This document shows positions 53,105 to 61,016 of a stretch of DNA of 64,000 nucleotides, piece by piece (the stretch's first letter is position 1; every line of letters begins with the position of its first letter). Origin of the DNA: Bacillus sp. USDA818B3_A (GTDB taxonomy: Bacteria; Bacillota; Bacilli; Bacillales; Cytobacillaceae); assembly GCF_009928415.1 (NCBI RefSeq), contig NZ_JAABNN010000007.1, positions 124,001 to 188,000 on the forward strand, in the 5' to 3' direction. The notes beneath the pieces were generated by a model, which was not told the origin of the DNA, searched no databases, and worked only from the letters and a program-made list of their open reading frames with translations. A program made the position numbers and the translations under genes.

Positions 53105-55195
53105 TTATTCGTCATTTTGTAATGCTTGTTTTAGCAAATCGCCAAGGCTGGTTCCAAAATCATCTTTCTGGGAATATTTTTGGACTAATTTACGTTCTTC
53201 GCGCTTATTAACTGCCTTTTTCCGCTCCTCTGCTTTTTCGACCACATTACAGCGCCTGCATTGGAAATATACACCTGCTTTGCCTTCATGGAGTTCCATT
53301 TTCTTATGGCATTGCGGGCAGCGGCGGTTAGATAGTTTCGGATCCTTCCGTTTTCTGAATGAACAGTCCGGGCTGGAACAAACAAGGATTTTTCCTTCCT
53401 TCGTGTTTCTTTCCTTTAAGAACTCATTACATTCCGGACATCTCGATCCGGTTAAGTTGTGGGCACGATAGGATTTGTCGCTTGCCTTTATCTCAGCAAC
53501 CAGCTGTTCTGTCTGCCGGCGGATTTTTTGTAAAAATGCTTTCGGGTCGGCTTTGCCTTTCGAAATCATTTCTAGTTCTTTTTCCCATTTTGCCGTTAAT
53601 TCAGGTGATTTAAGTTCATTATTCACAAGGTCAATGAGCTGACGACCTTTTTTCGTTTGAGTGAAGCGGCCGTTTTGCCGTTCAACCACCTCTGTTTCGA
53701 CGAGTCTTTCGATTATTTCCGCTCGTGTCGCAGGTGTACCTAATCCAAATTTCTCCATGTGGGCTAGGACATCGGCTTCAGAAAATCTTAACGGCGGCTC
53801 TGTCCACTTCTGGTTTAAACTGCTATTTTTAACGGTGTACTCTTTTCCTTGTACCATGTTTTGGACACCGGCAGTGGATGTGTCATTGTCATCTTTACCT
53901 AATACTTTTTTATATCCCAAATCGAGGACATTTGTTTCTTTTGCTGTAAAAGTTTCTCCTTCAACCTTGAAAACGGCATGTATAGTTTCATATTCATAAG
54001 CCGGTAAAAATAAGGCAAGGAATCGGCGGGCAATGAGGTCATAAAGTTTTCGCTCATCATTGTCGAGTTCACCAAGATTAAGCCTCTGCTCGGTAGGGAT
54101 AATCGCGTGGTGGTCAGTTACCTTTTCATTATTAAAGACTCGTTTGGCAAGTACTTTGCCTTTGTTGGCAAGCAGCGGCCGGACTTCTTCCTTGTAACCT
54201 GAGGACATGCCATGAAGCCGGTCAGCCATGGTACCAATCATGTCCGTGGTTAAGTACCGCGAATCCGTTCTTGGATAGGTAACTAATTTGTATTGCTCGT
54301 AAAGCCGCTGCAGGACGGTTAATGTTTTTTTCGCAGAAAAACCAAAGCGCTTATTGGCATCCCGCTGAAGCTCGGTCAGATCGTATGGCAGCGGCTGTTG
54401 GTCTGACTTTTTCTTGCGTTCTATTTTTTCTAACGTGGCTTTTTTGCCCTCAATCTTGGATAGGATTGCGTCGGCTTTCGGTTTATCAAAGATGCGCTTT
54501 TCATTTGTTTTTTCCCAATCGGTTGTGAGCGGACCTATTTCCGCACGAATGGTCCAGTATTCTTTTGGAATAAATTTTTGAATCTGCTGCTCGCGTTCCA
54601 AAATCAACGCTAATGTAGGCGTTTGGACACGTCCCGCTGAAAGGGGATCTTTGTATTTCGTGGTCAAGGCACGTGTGACATTTAGACCGATGAGCCAATC
54701 GGCTTCCGCCCGGCAAACCGCAGAATGGTATAGGTCATCAAACTGGCTGCCTGGCCGCAATTGCTTAAAGCCATCTTTTATGGCTTTGTCTGTTTGCGAG
54801 GAAATCCACAGTCTTTTTAATGGTTTGTTCCAATGAAGTTTTTCTAAAATCCAGCGGGCAACGAGTTCTCCCTCTCGGCCGGCATCGGTAGCGATAATAC
54901 ATTCTTTAATGTCTTTCCGCTTGGCTAGAGCTTCGATGGCCCGGAATTGGTGGTTGGTTTGTTTCATTACCTTAAGTCCCATTTTTTGAGGAATAATCGG
55001 TAAATCCTCCAGGTTCCATTGTTTATATTTGGTATCATAATGCTCAGGCATTTTTAGTTCGATTAAGTGTCCAAGTGCCCATGTAACAATATATTGATTA
55101 CCTTCGATATAGCTTTTATGTTTTTGATTGCAGCCTAGGACACGTGCTATTTCGCGCGCAACACTCGGCTTTTCTGCAAGTACAAGTGATTTCAT
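53105..55195 (-). CDS. topB: DNA topoisomerase III
   Basis: A 696-residue type IA topoisomerase. The TOPRIM domain (SLVLAEKPSVAREIARVLG, then DAGREGELVAR) comes first; the active-site tyrosine is in LVTYPRTDSRYLT. Two C-terminal zinc-ribbon-like cysteine sets follow (CPECNEFL with CSSPDC, and CPQCHKK with CRRC). It decatenates DNA, often acting with RecQ, which is also encoded in this window. ATG chosen from AAAGGAG; an earlier codon at 55210 is rejected. Confidence 0.95.
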   Translation of the reverse strand: MKSLVLAEKPSVAREIARVLGCNQKHKSYIEGNQYIVTWALGHLIELKMPEHYDTKYKQWNLEDLPIIPQKMGLKVMKQTNHQFRAIEALAKRKDIKECIIATDAGREGELVARWILEKLHWNKPLKRLWISSQTDKAIKDGFKQLRPGSQFDDLYHSAVCRAEADWLIGLNVTRALTTKYKDPLSAGRVQTPTLALILEREQQIQKFIPKEYWTIRAEIGPLTTDWEKTNEKRIFDKPKADAILSKIEGKKATLEKIERKKKSDQQPLPYDLTELQRDANKRFGFSAKKTLTVLQRLYEQYKLVTYPRTDSRYLTTDMIGTMADRLHGMSSGYKEEVRPLLANKGKVLAKRVFNNEKVTDHHAIIPTEQRLNLGELDNDERKLYDLIARRFLALFLPAYEYETIHAVFKVEGETFTAKETNVLDLGYKKVLGKDDNDTSTAGVQNMVQGKEYTVKNSSLNQKWTEPPLRFSEADVLAHMEKFGLGTPATRAEIIERLVETEVVERQNGRFTQTKKGRQLIDLVNNELKSPELTAKWEKELEMISKGKADPKAFLQKIRRQTEQLVAEIKASDKSYRAHNLTGSRCPECNEFLKERNTKEGKILVCSSPDCSFRKRKDPKLSNRRCPQCHKKMELHEGKAGVYFQCRRCNVVEKAEERKKAVNKREERKLVQKYSQKDDFGTSLGDLLKQALQNDE

Positions 55196-55305
55196 AGTTA
55201 CTCCTTTCAACGCTGGCAGAATTTTGCCTTTATATAGTATAGCGGAAAACGAAAGGATTTTGTAATTTGGAACAGCCTGAATAATCTTTTGGTTAAATCT
55301 TACAT

Positions 55306-55451
55306 GTTTTTAGTAATAGTTAGATGTTTGTAGAATTGTTTATTGGATTTGTAGAAAAGCCACTGAATTTGGTTGAATTCGATTGGATTTTGTAGAATTC
55401 TCACCCGAATTTGCAGAAAAGCCCGTTCAGTACATAGAACTCCATCGCCAA
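55306..55451. repeat. Degenerate tandem repeat, about 21-bp period
   Basis: TTTGTAGAA begins units at 55327, 55348 and 55389, and TTTGCAGAA at 55410; spacings are 21, 41 and 21. Intervening units are degenerate. GAAAAGCC recurs in two of them. Not coding as far as I can see. Confidence 0.55.
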
Positions 55452-55615
55452 AAAAGGCATCTAGCTGAAATTTAACCCTAATTTCGTCGATAATCTCTTT
55501 TCTGCCTTCGTTGACAGCTTAGGTTTTCCTCTCATACAATAAAATTATCAGAGTAGTTATAGAATGGAATGATAAATGATGCGGCATTCCCTAAAAGATA
55601 AACTTTTAATAATAA

Positions 55616-55668
55616 GAGAGGCTGGATCCCTAATCTAAAACGGTGAGGAATCCAGCCTCTTTCTTTAT
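55616..55668 (+). terminator. Terminator-like hairpin in the hutH leader
   Basis: GAGAGGCTGGA and TCCAGCCTCTTTC form an 11-bp GC-rich stem followed by TTCTTT, ending 30 bp before the hutH start. No gene ends nearby on this strand, so it may be an attenuator. Confidence 0.7.
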
Positions 55669-55697
55669 TCTACTAAATTGGTAGAGGAGAGAGACAT

Positions 55698-57215
55698 ATG
55701 ATTATGTTAACGGGTAACGATCTTAACTTAGAGCAAATAAAAGAGGTCTTATATTGTAATCAAAAGGTGACCGCCTCAACAAAGAGTTTGGAAGCTGCCC
55801 AAAAAAGCAGGGAGGCAGTCGAAAAAATTGTTTCAGAATCTAGAATCGTTTATGGAATCACAACAGGCTTTGGGAAATTTAGTGATGTACTAATTGAGAA
55901 AGCACATGTTCAAGATCTCCAGTTAAATTTAATCCGTTCACATGCATGCGGAGTAGGCGAACCCTTCCCGGAAGTGGTCGCCAAGGCCATGGTCATACTT
56001 CGGGCCAACGCCCTGTTAAAAGGGTATTCGGGTATTAGACCGCTTGTAATTGAAAGATTATTAGCTTTAGTAAATGCCGGCATTATACCTATTATCCCGC
56101 AGCAAGGTTCCCTTGGGGCCAGTGGTGATCTTGCTCCGCTTGCACATCTTGCCCTTGTGTTAATCGGTGAGGGTGAGGTTTTTTATAAAGGTAAACAGAT
56201 GAATTCAATAGAAGCTCTTCAGCAAACCGGATTGTTTCCCATCACCCTGGAAGCGAAAGAAGGTTTGGCTCTTATAAATGGTACTCAAGCAATGACAGCC
56301 ATGGGAGTGGTTGGTTATTTAGAGGCAGAGCAGCTTGCCTATGGAAGTGAACTGATTGCTTCGATGACAATCGAAGGTTTGAATGGTATTATCGATGCCT
56401 TTGCTGAAGAAGTTCACATGGCTAGAGGCTACAAACAGCAAATAGAAACTGCCGCCAGAATACGTCAGTATTTAAATGACAGCCTTTTAACCACAAAGCA
56501 GGGAGAGTTAAGAGTGCAGGATGCCTATTCACTTCGATGTATCCCTCAGGTACATGGTGCCACATGGCAGGCGCTCGATTATGTAAAAGAAAAATTAGAA
56601 ATTGAGATGAATGCAGCAACCGACAACCCATTAATTTTTGAGGAAGGAGGTAAGGTAATCTCCGGTGGAAACTTTCACGGGCAGCCAATAGCCTTTGCCA
56701 TGGATTTCATGAAAATAGCAGCTGCTGAACTGGCTAATATTTCTGAAAGACGCATTGAACGGCTGGTTAATCCACAATTAAATGATTTACCACCATTCTT
56801 AAGTCCTGCCCCAGGTCTTGAATCCGGGGCCATGATCATGCAATATACAGCCGCGGCACTCGTATCTGAAAATAAAACACTAGCTCATCCTGCGAGTGTG
56901 GATTCCATTCCATCCTCCGCCAACCAAGAAGACCATGTCAGTATGGGCACCATTGCATCCAGACATGCCTATCAGATTATTCAAAATGTAAGAAGAGTCC
57001 TTGCCATTGAATTGATCTGTGCTATGCAGGCCGTCGAAATCCGCGGAATTGACAAAATGTCTACCTGTACTCATGCTTTATTTCAAAAAGGGAGAGAACT
57101 TATTCCTTCCATAAAGGCTGATCGAATATTTTCAAAGGACATTGAAAAGGCTGCAGACTGGTTAAAGACGTTCGAATTTCAGTCATTTATTAGAAAGCAT
57201 TCAAAAAAGGCGTGA
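55698..57215 (+). CDS. hutH: Histidine ammonia-lyase
   Basis: A 505-residue enzyme that deaminates histidine to urocanate. The Ala-Ser-Gly of [15 protein letters not shown] cyclises to the MIO cofactor; [10 protein letters not shown] and NPLIF are also typical. Length is standard. The remaining hut genes (U, I, G, and permease) and hutP do not follow; the next gene is on the other strand, so this copy is solitary. The terminator in its leader resembles hut attenuation in B. subtilis, but no HutP gene is present here. GAGGAGAGAG precedes the ATG. Confidence 0.95.
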   Translation: MIMLTGNDLNLEQIKEVLYCNQKVTASTKSLEAAQKSREAVEKIVSESRIVYGITTGFGKFSDVLIEKAHVQDLQLNLIRSHACGVGEPFPEVVAKAMVILRANALLKGYSGIRPLVIERLLALVNAGIIPIIPQQGSLGASGDLAPLAHLALVLIGEGEVFYKGKQMNSIEALQQTGLFPITLEAKEGLALINGTQAMTAMGVVGYLEAEQLAYGSELIASMTIEGLNGIIDAFAEEVHMARGYKQQIETAARIRQYLNDSLLTTKQGELRVQDAYSLRCIPQVHGATWQALDYVKEKLEIEMNAATDNPLIFEEGGKVISGGNFHGQPIAFAMDFMKIAAAELANISERRIERLVNPQLNDLPPFLSPAPGLESGAMIMQYTAAALVSENKTLAHPASVDSIPSSANQEDHVSMGTIASRHAYQIIQNVRRVLAIELICAMQAVEIRGIDKMSTCTHALFQKGRELIPSIKADRIFSKDIEKAADWLKTFEFQSFIRKHSKKA

Positions 57216-57228
57216 AATGCTCACGCCT
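57203..57228 (-). terminator. Terminator of the small minus-strand gene, overlapping the hutH end
   Basis: AGGCGTGA and TCACGCCT; on the minus strand six T residues follow. The left arm lies inside the last codons of hutH. Confidence 0.88.
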
Positions 57229-57232
57229 CTTA

Positions 57233-57436
57233 CTACTTCATATGATTTGGAAGCCAGCGGCCTGTATCAGGGCGGCGTTCTTCATCATCCTCCACTCTAT
57301 TTTTAAAAGCTTCCTGGGTAACAATCAATTCTTCATCTCCAATGGCTTCCTTTACATGCTTTTCTGTTAGGCTATCGTTTGGGAATTCACCAGGATGATT
57401 CTTCTTTTTGTGTTCAAAATGTTCTCCACGTGCCAA
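57233..57436 (-). CDS. Small hydrophilic protein, unknown function
   Basis: A 67-residue, highly charged protein (HFEHKKKNHPGEFPNDS, later EDDEERRPDTGRWLPNH) without hydrophobic segments. TTG start preferred because AAAGGAG precedes it at about 10 nt; the frame is open further upstream (57481) without a ribosome site. Its composition resembles small stress or spore-associated proteins of Bacilli, but I do not recognise the family. Confidence 0.55.
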   Translation of the reverse strand: MARGEHFEHKKKNHPGEFPNDSLTEKHVKEAIGDEELIVTQEAFKNRVEDDEERRPDTGRWLPNHMK

Positions 57437-57576
57437 AGTAACACCACTCCTTTCATCTTCACTTGTAGTTTCTCCGAACAATCGTGAAAATAAATTGGAA
57501 TGATTTTTCCAATTTATCTATAGTCCAGCGATTGGTATAATTACATTAAAATAGTCAGTAAAAAGGAGGAAGCACC

Positions 57577-57951
57577 ATGGATTTTTTTCAAATTCTCTCC
57601 GAGGAACGAATTAAAAAGGCATATGAAGATGGAGAATTTGATGCCTTGCCCGGTTTTGGAAAACCGATGCCGCTTGAAGATTTATCCGAAATACCTGAAG
57701 AGCTGCGGATGGCTTATAAAATAATGAAAAATGCGGGTTATACCGAAGAAGAAGGGCAATTGCGTCAGGAAATGGTGGGCATTGAAGATTTACTAAAAAA
57801 ATGTGATGACAACGAAAGGGAAAACCTTCAGAGAAAATTAAACGAAAAACTGTTAAGGTTTAATCAGTTAATGTCAAAACGAGGAGTTAGAACGAATTCA
57901 TCTGTTTTTAAAAACTATGAACTAAAAGTACAACGTAAAATGAACAAATAA
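57577..57951 (+). CDS. DnaJ-family domain protein (DUF1992)
   Basis: A 124-residue soluble protein. ERIKKAYEDGEFDALPGFGKPMPLEDLS is the DUF1992 signature; the rest is a predicted helical hairpin. It lacks the HPD motif of true J proteins, so a co-chaperone role is not implied. Function unknown. AAAGGAGGAA precedes the ATG. Confidence 0.85.
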   Translation: MDFFQILSEERIKKAYEDGEFDALPGFGKPMPLEDLSEIPEELRMAYKIMKNAGYTEEEGQLRQEMVGIEDLLKKCDDNERENLQRKLNEKLLRFNQLMSKRGVRTNSSVFKNYELKVQRKMNK

Positions 57952-57952
57952 A

Positions 57953-57992
57953 GCTGGTGGTGGTACGGGAAGGTTATTCATCATCAGCCTTT
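57953..57992 (+). terminator. Possible terminator after the DUF1992 gene
   Basis: GCTGGTGGTG can pair with CATCATCAGC through G-U pairs, followed by CTTTTT. Weak, and it overlaps the end of a minus-strand frame. Confidence 0.4.
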
Positions 57993-58108
57993 TTCTCCTG
58001 TTCAACTGGTTTGCATATCCGATCCATTAAAAATCCAGCGAATACGATAAAGGCAATCGGTATAGAAAAATTCAAAATATGGATTATAGACAATTTTAAA
58101 TGACACAT
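57974..58108 (-). CDS. Possible small single-pass membrane protein, 44 residues
   Basis: A 44-codon frame encoding a hydrophobic helix (LNFSIPIAFIVFAGFLMDRI) followed by a charged tail (CKPVEQEKKADDE), a typical small-membrane-protein layout. The ATG at 58108 abuts AAAAAGGG, which is too close; an in-frame TTG five codons later (58093) is too far from it. The start is therefore unsure. Confidence 0.45.
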   Translation of the reverse strand: MCHLKLSIIHILNFSIPIAFIVFAGFLMDRICKPVEQEKKADDE

Positions 58109-58384
58109 CCCTTTTTGAATATTTATACTATTTATATGTTGTTTATATTATATGCTATTTGTCACATTATAGACAAACTTTTTAGTCATACAAAGTATGG
58201 GGGAAGATTTGTAAAATAAAGGTAGATTATTGTAGAAATTTGGAACAAATTGTTAAAAAAAGTGTTAAGAAAATTAGTTAAATTAGACAAAATTCAACAC
58301 ATTACAAATTTTGTAATCGATATAATGAACATATCAAAAACAATTAAGTAAAAAGACCTAGATAGAAGGTAGTAGGTAAAAGGA
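58109..58384. other. sinI upstream region
   Basis: AT-rich, no open frame. Contains a 17-bp palindrome and -10 (58301-58326) and several TTTGTCT-like sequences on the minus strand (for example 58283-58291), one mismatch from the Spo0A box TTTGTCRAA. Confidence 0.4.
58301..58326 (+). promoter_or_regulatory. sinI promoter with operator-like palindrome
   Basis: ATTACAAA-T-TTTGTAAT (58301-58317) is a perfect palindrome immediately before TATAAT (58321-58326), where a -35 would sit. No -35 consensus is visible. The regulator is unknown. Confidence 0.5.
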
Positions 58385-58495
58385 AGGCAGACGAAAGTGC
58401 AGGGAGATCAGAAAAGGGCAAACCTGTTGAAAAGCAGGGACGCAAAGCCGAGGGTCTAAGGTGAAATACAAATTGCTATGATGGCCGGGCTGCCT
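58385..58495 (+). promoter_or_regulatory. Cyclic di-GMP-I riboswitch upstream of sinI
   Basis: Conserved GEMM-I elements in order: AGGGCAAACC, a hairpin CCTGTT-GAAA-AGCAGG with its GAAA tetraloop, GGGACGCAAAGCC, GGGTCTAAGG (tetraloop receptor), then CTATGATGGCCGGGCTGCC. AGGCAG (58385-58390) can pair with CTGCCT (58490-58495) to close P1. It ends 31 nt before the sinI start codon. The region between contains the weak hairpin AAATAC/GTATTT and the ribosome site, so control may be at translation. Confidence 0.92.
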
Positions 58496-58526
58496 GAAAT
58501 ACAGATGTATTTTGGGAGTGAGTATT

Positions 58527-58649
58527 GTGGTGATAACAGAAAAAAATGTGGATGTACTAGATCAGGAATGGCAGGCACTTATTTTTGAGGCAAGAAATCT
58601 TGGACTTTCTATAGAGGAAGTACGAGCTTTTCTTAGTCAAAATGGTTAG
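58527..58649 (+). CDS. sinI: SinI-family antirepressor of SinR
   Basis: A 40-residue protein starting at GTG, 8 nt after GGGAG. LDQEWQALIFEARNLGLSIEEVRAFL (in two parts, LDQEWQALIFEA and RNLGLSIEEVRAFL) is the SinI dimerisation helix pair that binds SinR and lifts repression of biofilm matrix genes. Shorter than B. subtilis SinI (57 residues), lacking its tail, but the SinR-binding part is complete. It lies directly downstream of a c-di-GMP riboswitch and is convergent with sinR, in contrast to the tandem sinI-sinR order of B. subtilis. Confidence 0.85.
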   Translation: MVITEKNVDVLDQEWQALIFEARNLGLSIEEVRAFLSQNG

Positions 58650-58666
58650 AATTACGGGTACATAAT

Positions 58667-58717
58667 AAAAAAGGCATTCGGTAAAAATGGATGACATTTT
58701 TACCGAATGCCTTTTTT
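58667..58717. terminator. Bidirectional terminator between sinI and sinR
   Basis: 22-nt arms (58667-58688, 58696-58717) are perfectly complementary, with A and T runs at the ends. Confidence 0.96.
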
Positions 58718-58722
58718 AAAGC

Positions 58723-59043
58723 TTATTTTTGATTTATCCGCCACTTGTTAAACTCGAGAAAATCCTTGAATTGCTCTTTTGATACCCCTGAATTCATCGC
58801 TTCTTTTACGAGATTCATCCAGTCAGTGTCTAATTCATCCTTATTAATTTGTTCGTGAATTAAATGTTCGACAGGAAGATTTAATACTCCTGCGATTTTT
58901 TCAAGGAATTGTATGGAAGGATTCTTTTGCAAATTTCTTTCTAATGAACTTAAATAAGATTTTGCAACTCCCGCTTGTTCAGCAAGCTCGGATAGTGACA
59001 TTTTCTTTTCAAGACGATATTTTTTAACGCGGTCACCAATCAT
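58723..59043 (-). CDS. sinR: SinR, master repressor of biofilm formation
   Basis: A 106-residue XRE-family repressor. The DNA-binding domain MIGDRVKKYRLEKKMSLSEL continues with GVAKSYLSSLERNLQKNPS, closely matching B. subtilis SinR; the C-terminal SinI-binding region (LDTDWMNLVKEAMNSGVS) is the counterpart of the SinI domain encoded opposite. ATG at 59043 gives the standard MIG N-terminus; a GTG three codons upstream is rejected. A 16-bp palindrome lies in its promoter region. Confidence 0.92.
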   Translation of the reverse strand: MIGDRVKKYRLEKKMSLSELAEQAGVAKSYLSSLERNLQKNPSIQFLEKIAGVLNLPVEHLIHEQINKDELDTDWMNLVKEAMNSGVSKEQFKDFLEFNKWRINQK

Positions 59044-59348
59044 TGAATTCACACACCTAAATATTTATTTTAGCAAATGTCGAAATCGGACGATTTCTTT
59101 ATAAATACATTCTATCAAAAAGCATGAGGAAGTACCATATTAAGAACGAACTATTATTACGATATCATGAACAATGAGAAATTGTTCCTAAATTCATTAA
59201 CGGGGAAGTATATTTTGAAAAAAAGAGTGGTTAGAGTTAATATTAAAGTGTAGCAGCCTAAATTACTCAAGTATAATTATTTTAATCACACTATTACGAA
59301 CACTATAAATAAATGGACATAAATATAATCAAAAAGGCAGGGAAACAG
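59044..59348. other. Divergent intergenic region between sinR and map
   Basis: No open frame. Contains the TGTCGAA core of a Spo0A box (59078-59084) and palindrome GAAATCG-GA-CGATTTC (59082-59097) about 40 bp before sinR. Confidence 0.45.
59082..59097. promoter_or_regulatory. 16-bp palindrome in the sinR promoter region
   Basis: GAAATCG-GA-CGATTTC, overlapping a TGTCGAA sequence that resembles a Spo0A box core. Regulator unproven. Confidence 0.4.
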
Positions 59349-60098
59349 ATGATTGTACTAAAATCACAACGGGAAATCGAAGCAATGAAAATGGCAGGAG
59401 AAATACTTGCAGCCTGTCATAAGGAAATTGCTAAACTTATTAAGCCGGGTATCACTACGTGGGAAATAGAAGAATTTGTCGACCAATTTCTCCGGAAAAA
59501 TGGTGCTGCACCTGAACAAAAAGGGTATAAAGGGTACGAGTATGCAACCTGTGCAAGTATCAATGATGAGATATGCCACGGATTCCCTAGGAAAGAACCA
59601 CTAAAAGATGGTGATATTGTGACTATTGATATGGTGGTTAATTATAATGGGGCCTTAGCCGATTCAGCATGGTCATACGGAGTTGGTCAGCTTTCAGAGG
59701 AAACCACTCGTTTATTACACGTGACCAAAGAAGCTTTGTACAAAGGGATAGAGCAGGCAGTAGTTGGTAATCGAATCGGAGATATCGGCCATGCCATTCA
59801 AACCTATGTAGAGAGTGAAGGTTTTTCTGTTGTACGTGACTTTATTGGTCACGGTATCGGAACGGTCATACATGAAAAACCGGATGTTCCACACTACGGA
59901 CTCCCAGGTAAAGGTGCAAGAATTAAAGAGGGGATGGTATTCACCATTGAGCCCATGGTCAACATTGGCCGCTACCAAACAAAAATGGATCTGAACGGCT
60001 GGACAGCTAGGACCATAGATGGGAAATATTCTGCCCAATACGAACACACCTTGGCGGTCACAAAAGACGGCCCAATCATATTAACTGAACAGAAATAG
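59349..60098 (+). CDS. map: Methionine aminopeptidase, type I (YflG-like)
   Basis: A 249-residue M24-family enzyme that removes initiator methionine. The metal ligands are visible in order: Asp in TIDMVVNY, Asp in LADSAWSYG, His in GHGIG, Glu in TIEPMV and Glu in QYEHTLAV, so the enzyme is intact. It is not in the ribosomal-protein operon where the housekeeping Map lies and matches the size of the second enzyme, YflG, of B. subtilis. Start taken at the ATG after GCAGGGAAACAG; a GTG/ATG-type extension 12 codons upstream (59313) is less likely. Confidence 0.92.
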   Translation: MIVLKSQREIEAMKMAGEILAACHKEIAKLIKPGITTWEIEEFVDQFLRKNGAAPEQKGYKGYEYATCASINDEICHGFPRKEPLKDGDIVTIDMVVNYNGALADSAWSYGVGQLSEETTRLLHVTKEALYKGIEQAVVGNRIGDIGHAIQTYVESEGFSVVRDFIGHGIGTVIHEKPDVPHYGLPGKGARIKEGMVFTIEPMVNIGRYQTKMDLNGWTARTIDGKYSAQYEHTLAVTKDGPIILTEQK

Positions 60099-60115
60099 TA
60101 AAAATAGTAAAAACA

Positions 60116-60156
60116 GTGACAGGCACCATGTGAAAATTTCACATGGTGCCTGTCAC
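60116..60156. repeat. Perfect 20-bp inverted repeat (GTGACAGGCACC element)
   Basis: GTGACAGGCACCATGTGAAA and its exact complement flank a single A. I recall similar GTGACAGGCACC...GGTGCCTGTCAC palindromes as dispersed repeats in Bacillaceae. There is no T run; it lies between map and a convergent gene. Confidence 0.8.
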
Positions 60157-60179
60157 CGTTAATGCACTGTACGTGATTC

Positions 60180-60404
60180 TTATTTCTTTCTTAGGTTCCC
60201 TAGTTCCTCAACTAACGCCTGCATTTCATTGGGGCTGAAGGATTTCTTTTTAAGGACCATTTCATAAATTTCTTTTAACTCTTCGTACATTTCTTCATCA
60301 AAGTGGGAGGGCTTAATTGCGCCTAGATTAAGTACCTTTAATTTTTCTTTTATTTGTTCAATCATAAATTCAACGTTCTCAACTGACTTTTCTGATAAGT
60401 TCAT
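60180..60404 (-). CDS. yfkK: DUF1128 protein (YfkK-like)
   Basis: A 74-residue soluble helical protein, MNLSEKSVENVEFMIEQIKE onward, with the acidic-basic helix pattern of DUF1128; B. subtilis YfkK has 71 residues. Function unknown. ATG chosen with AAAGGA at 8 nt; another ATG three codons earlier overlaps the ribosome site. Confidence 0.85.
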   Translation of the reverse strand: MNLSEKSVENVEFMIEQIKEKLKVLNLGAIKPSHFDEEMYEELKEIYEMVLKKKSFSPNEMQALVEELGNLRKK

Positions 60405-60627
60405 TAGGGTCATCCTTTACGCTAATTTTTAATCTCATCTTTTCATGTTAAAAAGCTTCTGTCAATACAAACCTTACTAGTAGTTTATCCAAGAAAGTCA
60501 AAATGGGCAAAGCCTAGATTTGCACAGAAAGGTTTGATATCGCAAAATAAATGGTAAGATATACAATGGTATTATTTTCTTTTAGGATGAGTCATAGATA
60601 ATTATGAAATAGGAAGGAGAGGTTAAG

Positions 60628-61002
60628 ATGACTAAGAACAATCAGTTTTGGAAGGGCGTGCTTTTAGGGGCAGCAGCAGGGGGACTGCTAAGTTTATTAG
60701 ATAAAGATACACGTGAGGCAATGAAAGAAAATGCCATAAAGACCTCTAGTAAGGTGCGTTATATCGTTCGTCACCCTGGGGAGGTAACTGACAGAGTAAA
60801 GGACACTGTCGAAAGGTTTAAATCCACTTTTGAAACAGTAAGTGAAGATATTTCCTACATAACAGAGAAAGTGGAAGAGTTGAGGGAGCTTACACCGCAA
60901 GTAACCGAAATGCTCAAAGAAACAAAGGAGACCTTTGTACTTAATGAAGAAGATGCTTTGGTGGATGATGTTTTGGGAAAGGAAGTAAAGAATTACAATT
61001 AA
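60628..61002 (+). CDS. YtxH-domain protein
   Basis: A 124-residue protein with an N-terminal glycine/alanine-rich hydrophobic segment (FWKGVLLGAAAGGLLSLLD) and a long amphipathic helical tail, the YtxH/gas-vesicle-GvpP-like layout of general stress proteins. Function unknown. GGAAGGAGAGG precedes the ATG, and the YihY gene starts 14 bp after the stop, so they form an operon. Confidence 0.8.
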   Translation: MTKNNQFWKGVLLGAAAGGLLSLLDKDTREAMKENAIKTSSKVRYIVRHPGEVTDRVKDTVERFKSTFETVSEDISYITEKVEELRELTPQVTEMLKETKETFVLNEEDALVDDVLGKEVKNYN

Positions 61003-61016
61003 AAGGGGGGATAAAA

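Larger units (their letters stand above)
55196..55697. other. 502-bp intergenic region before hutH
   Basis: Contains degenerate 21-bp repeats (55306-55451) and a strong terminator-like hairpin (55616-55668) just before hutH. No convincing open frame or known RNA. Confidence 0.5.
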
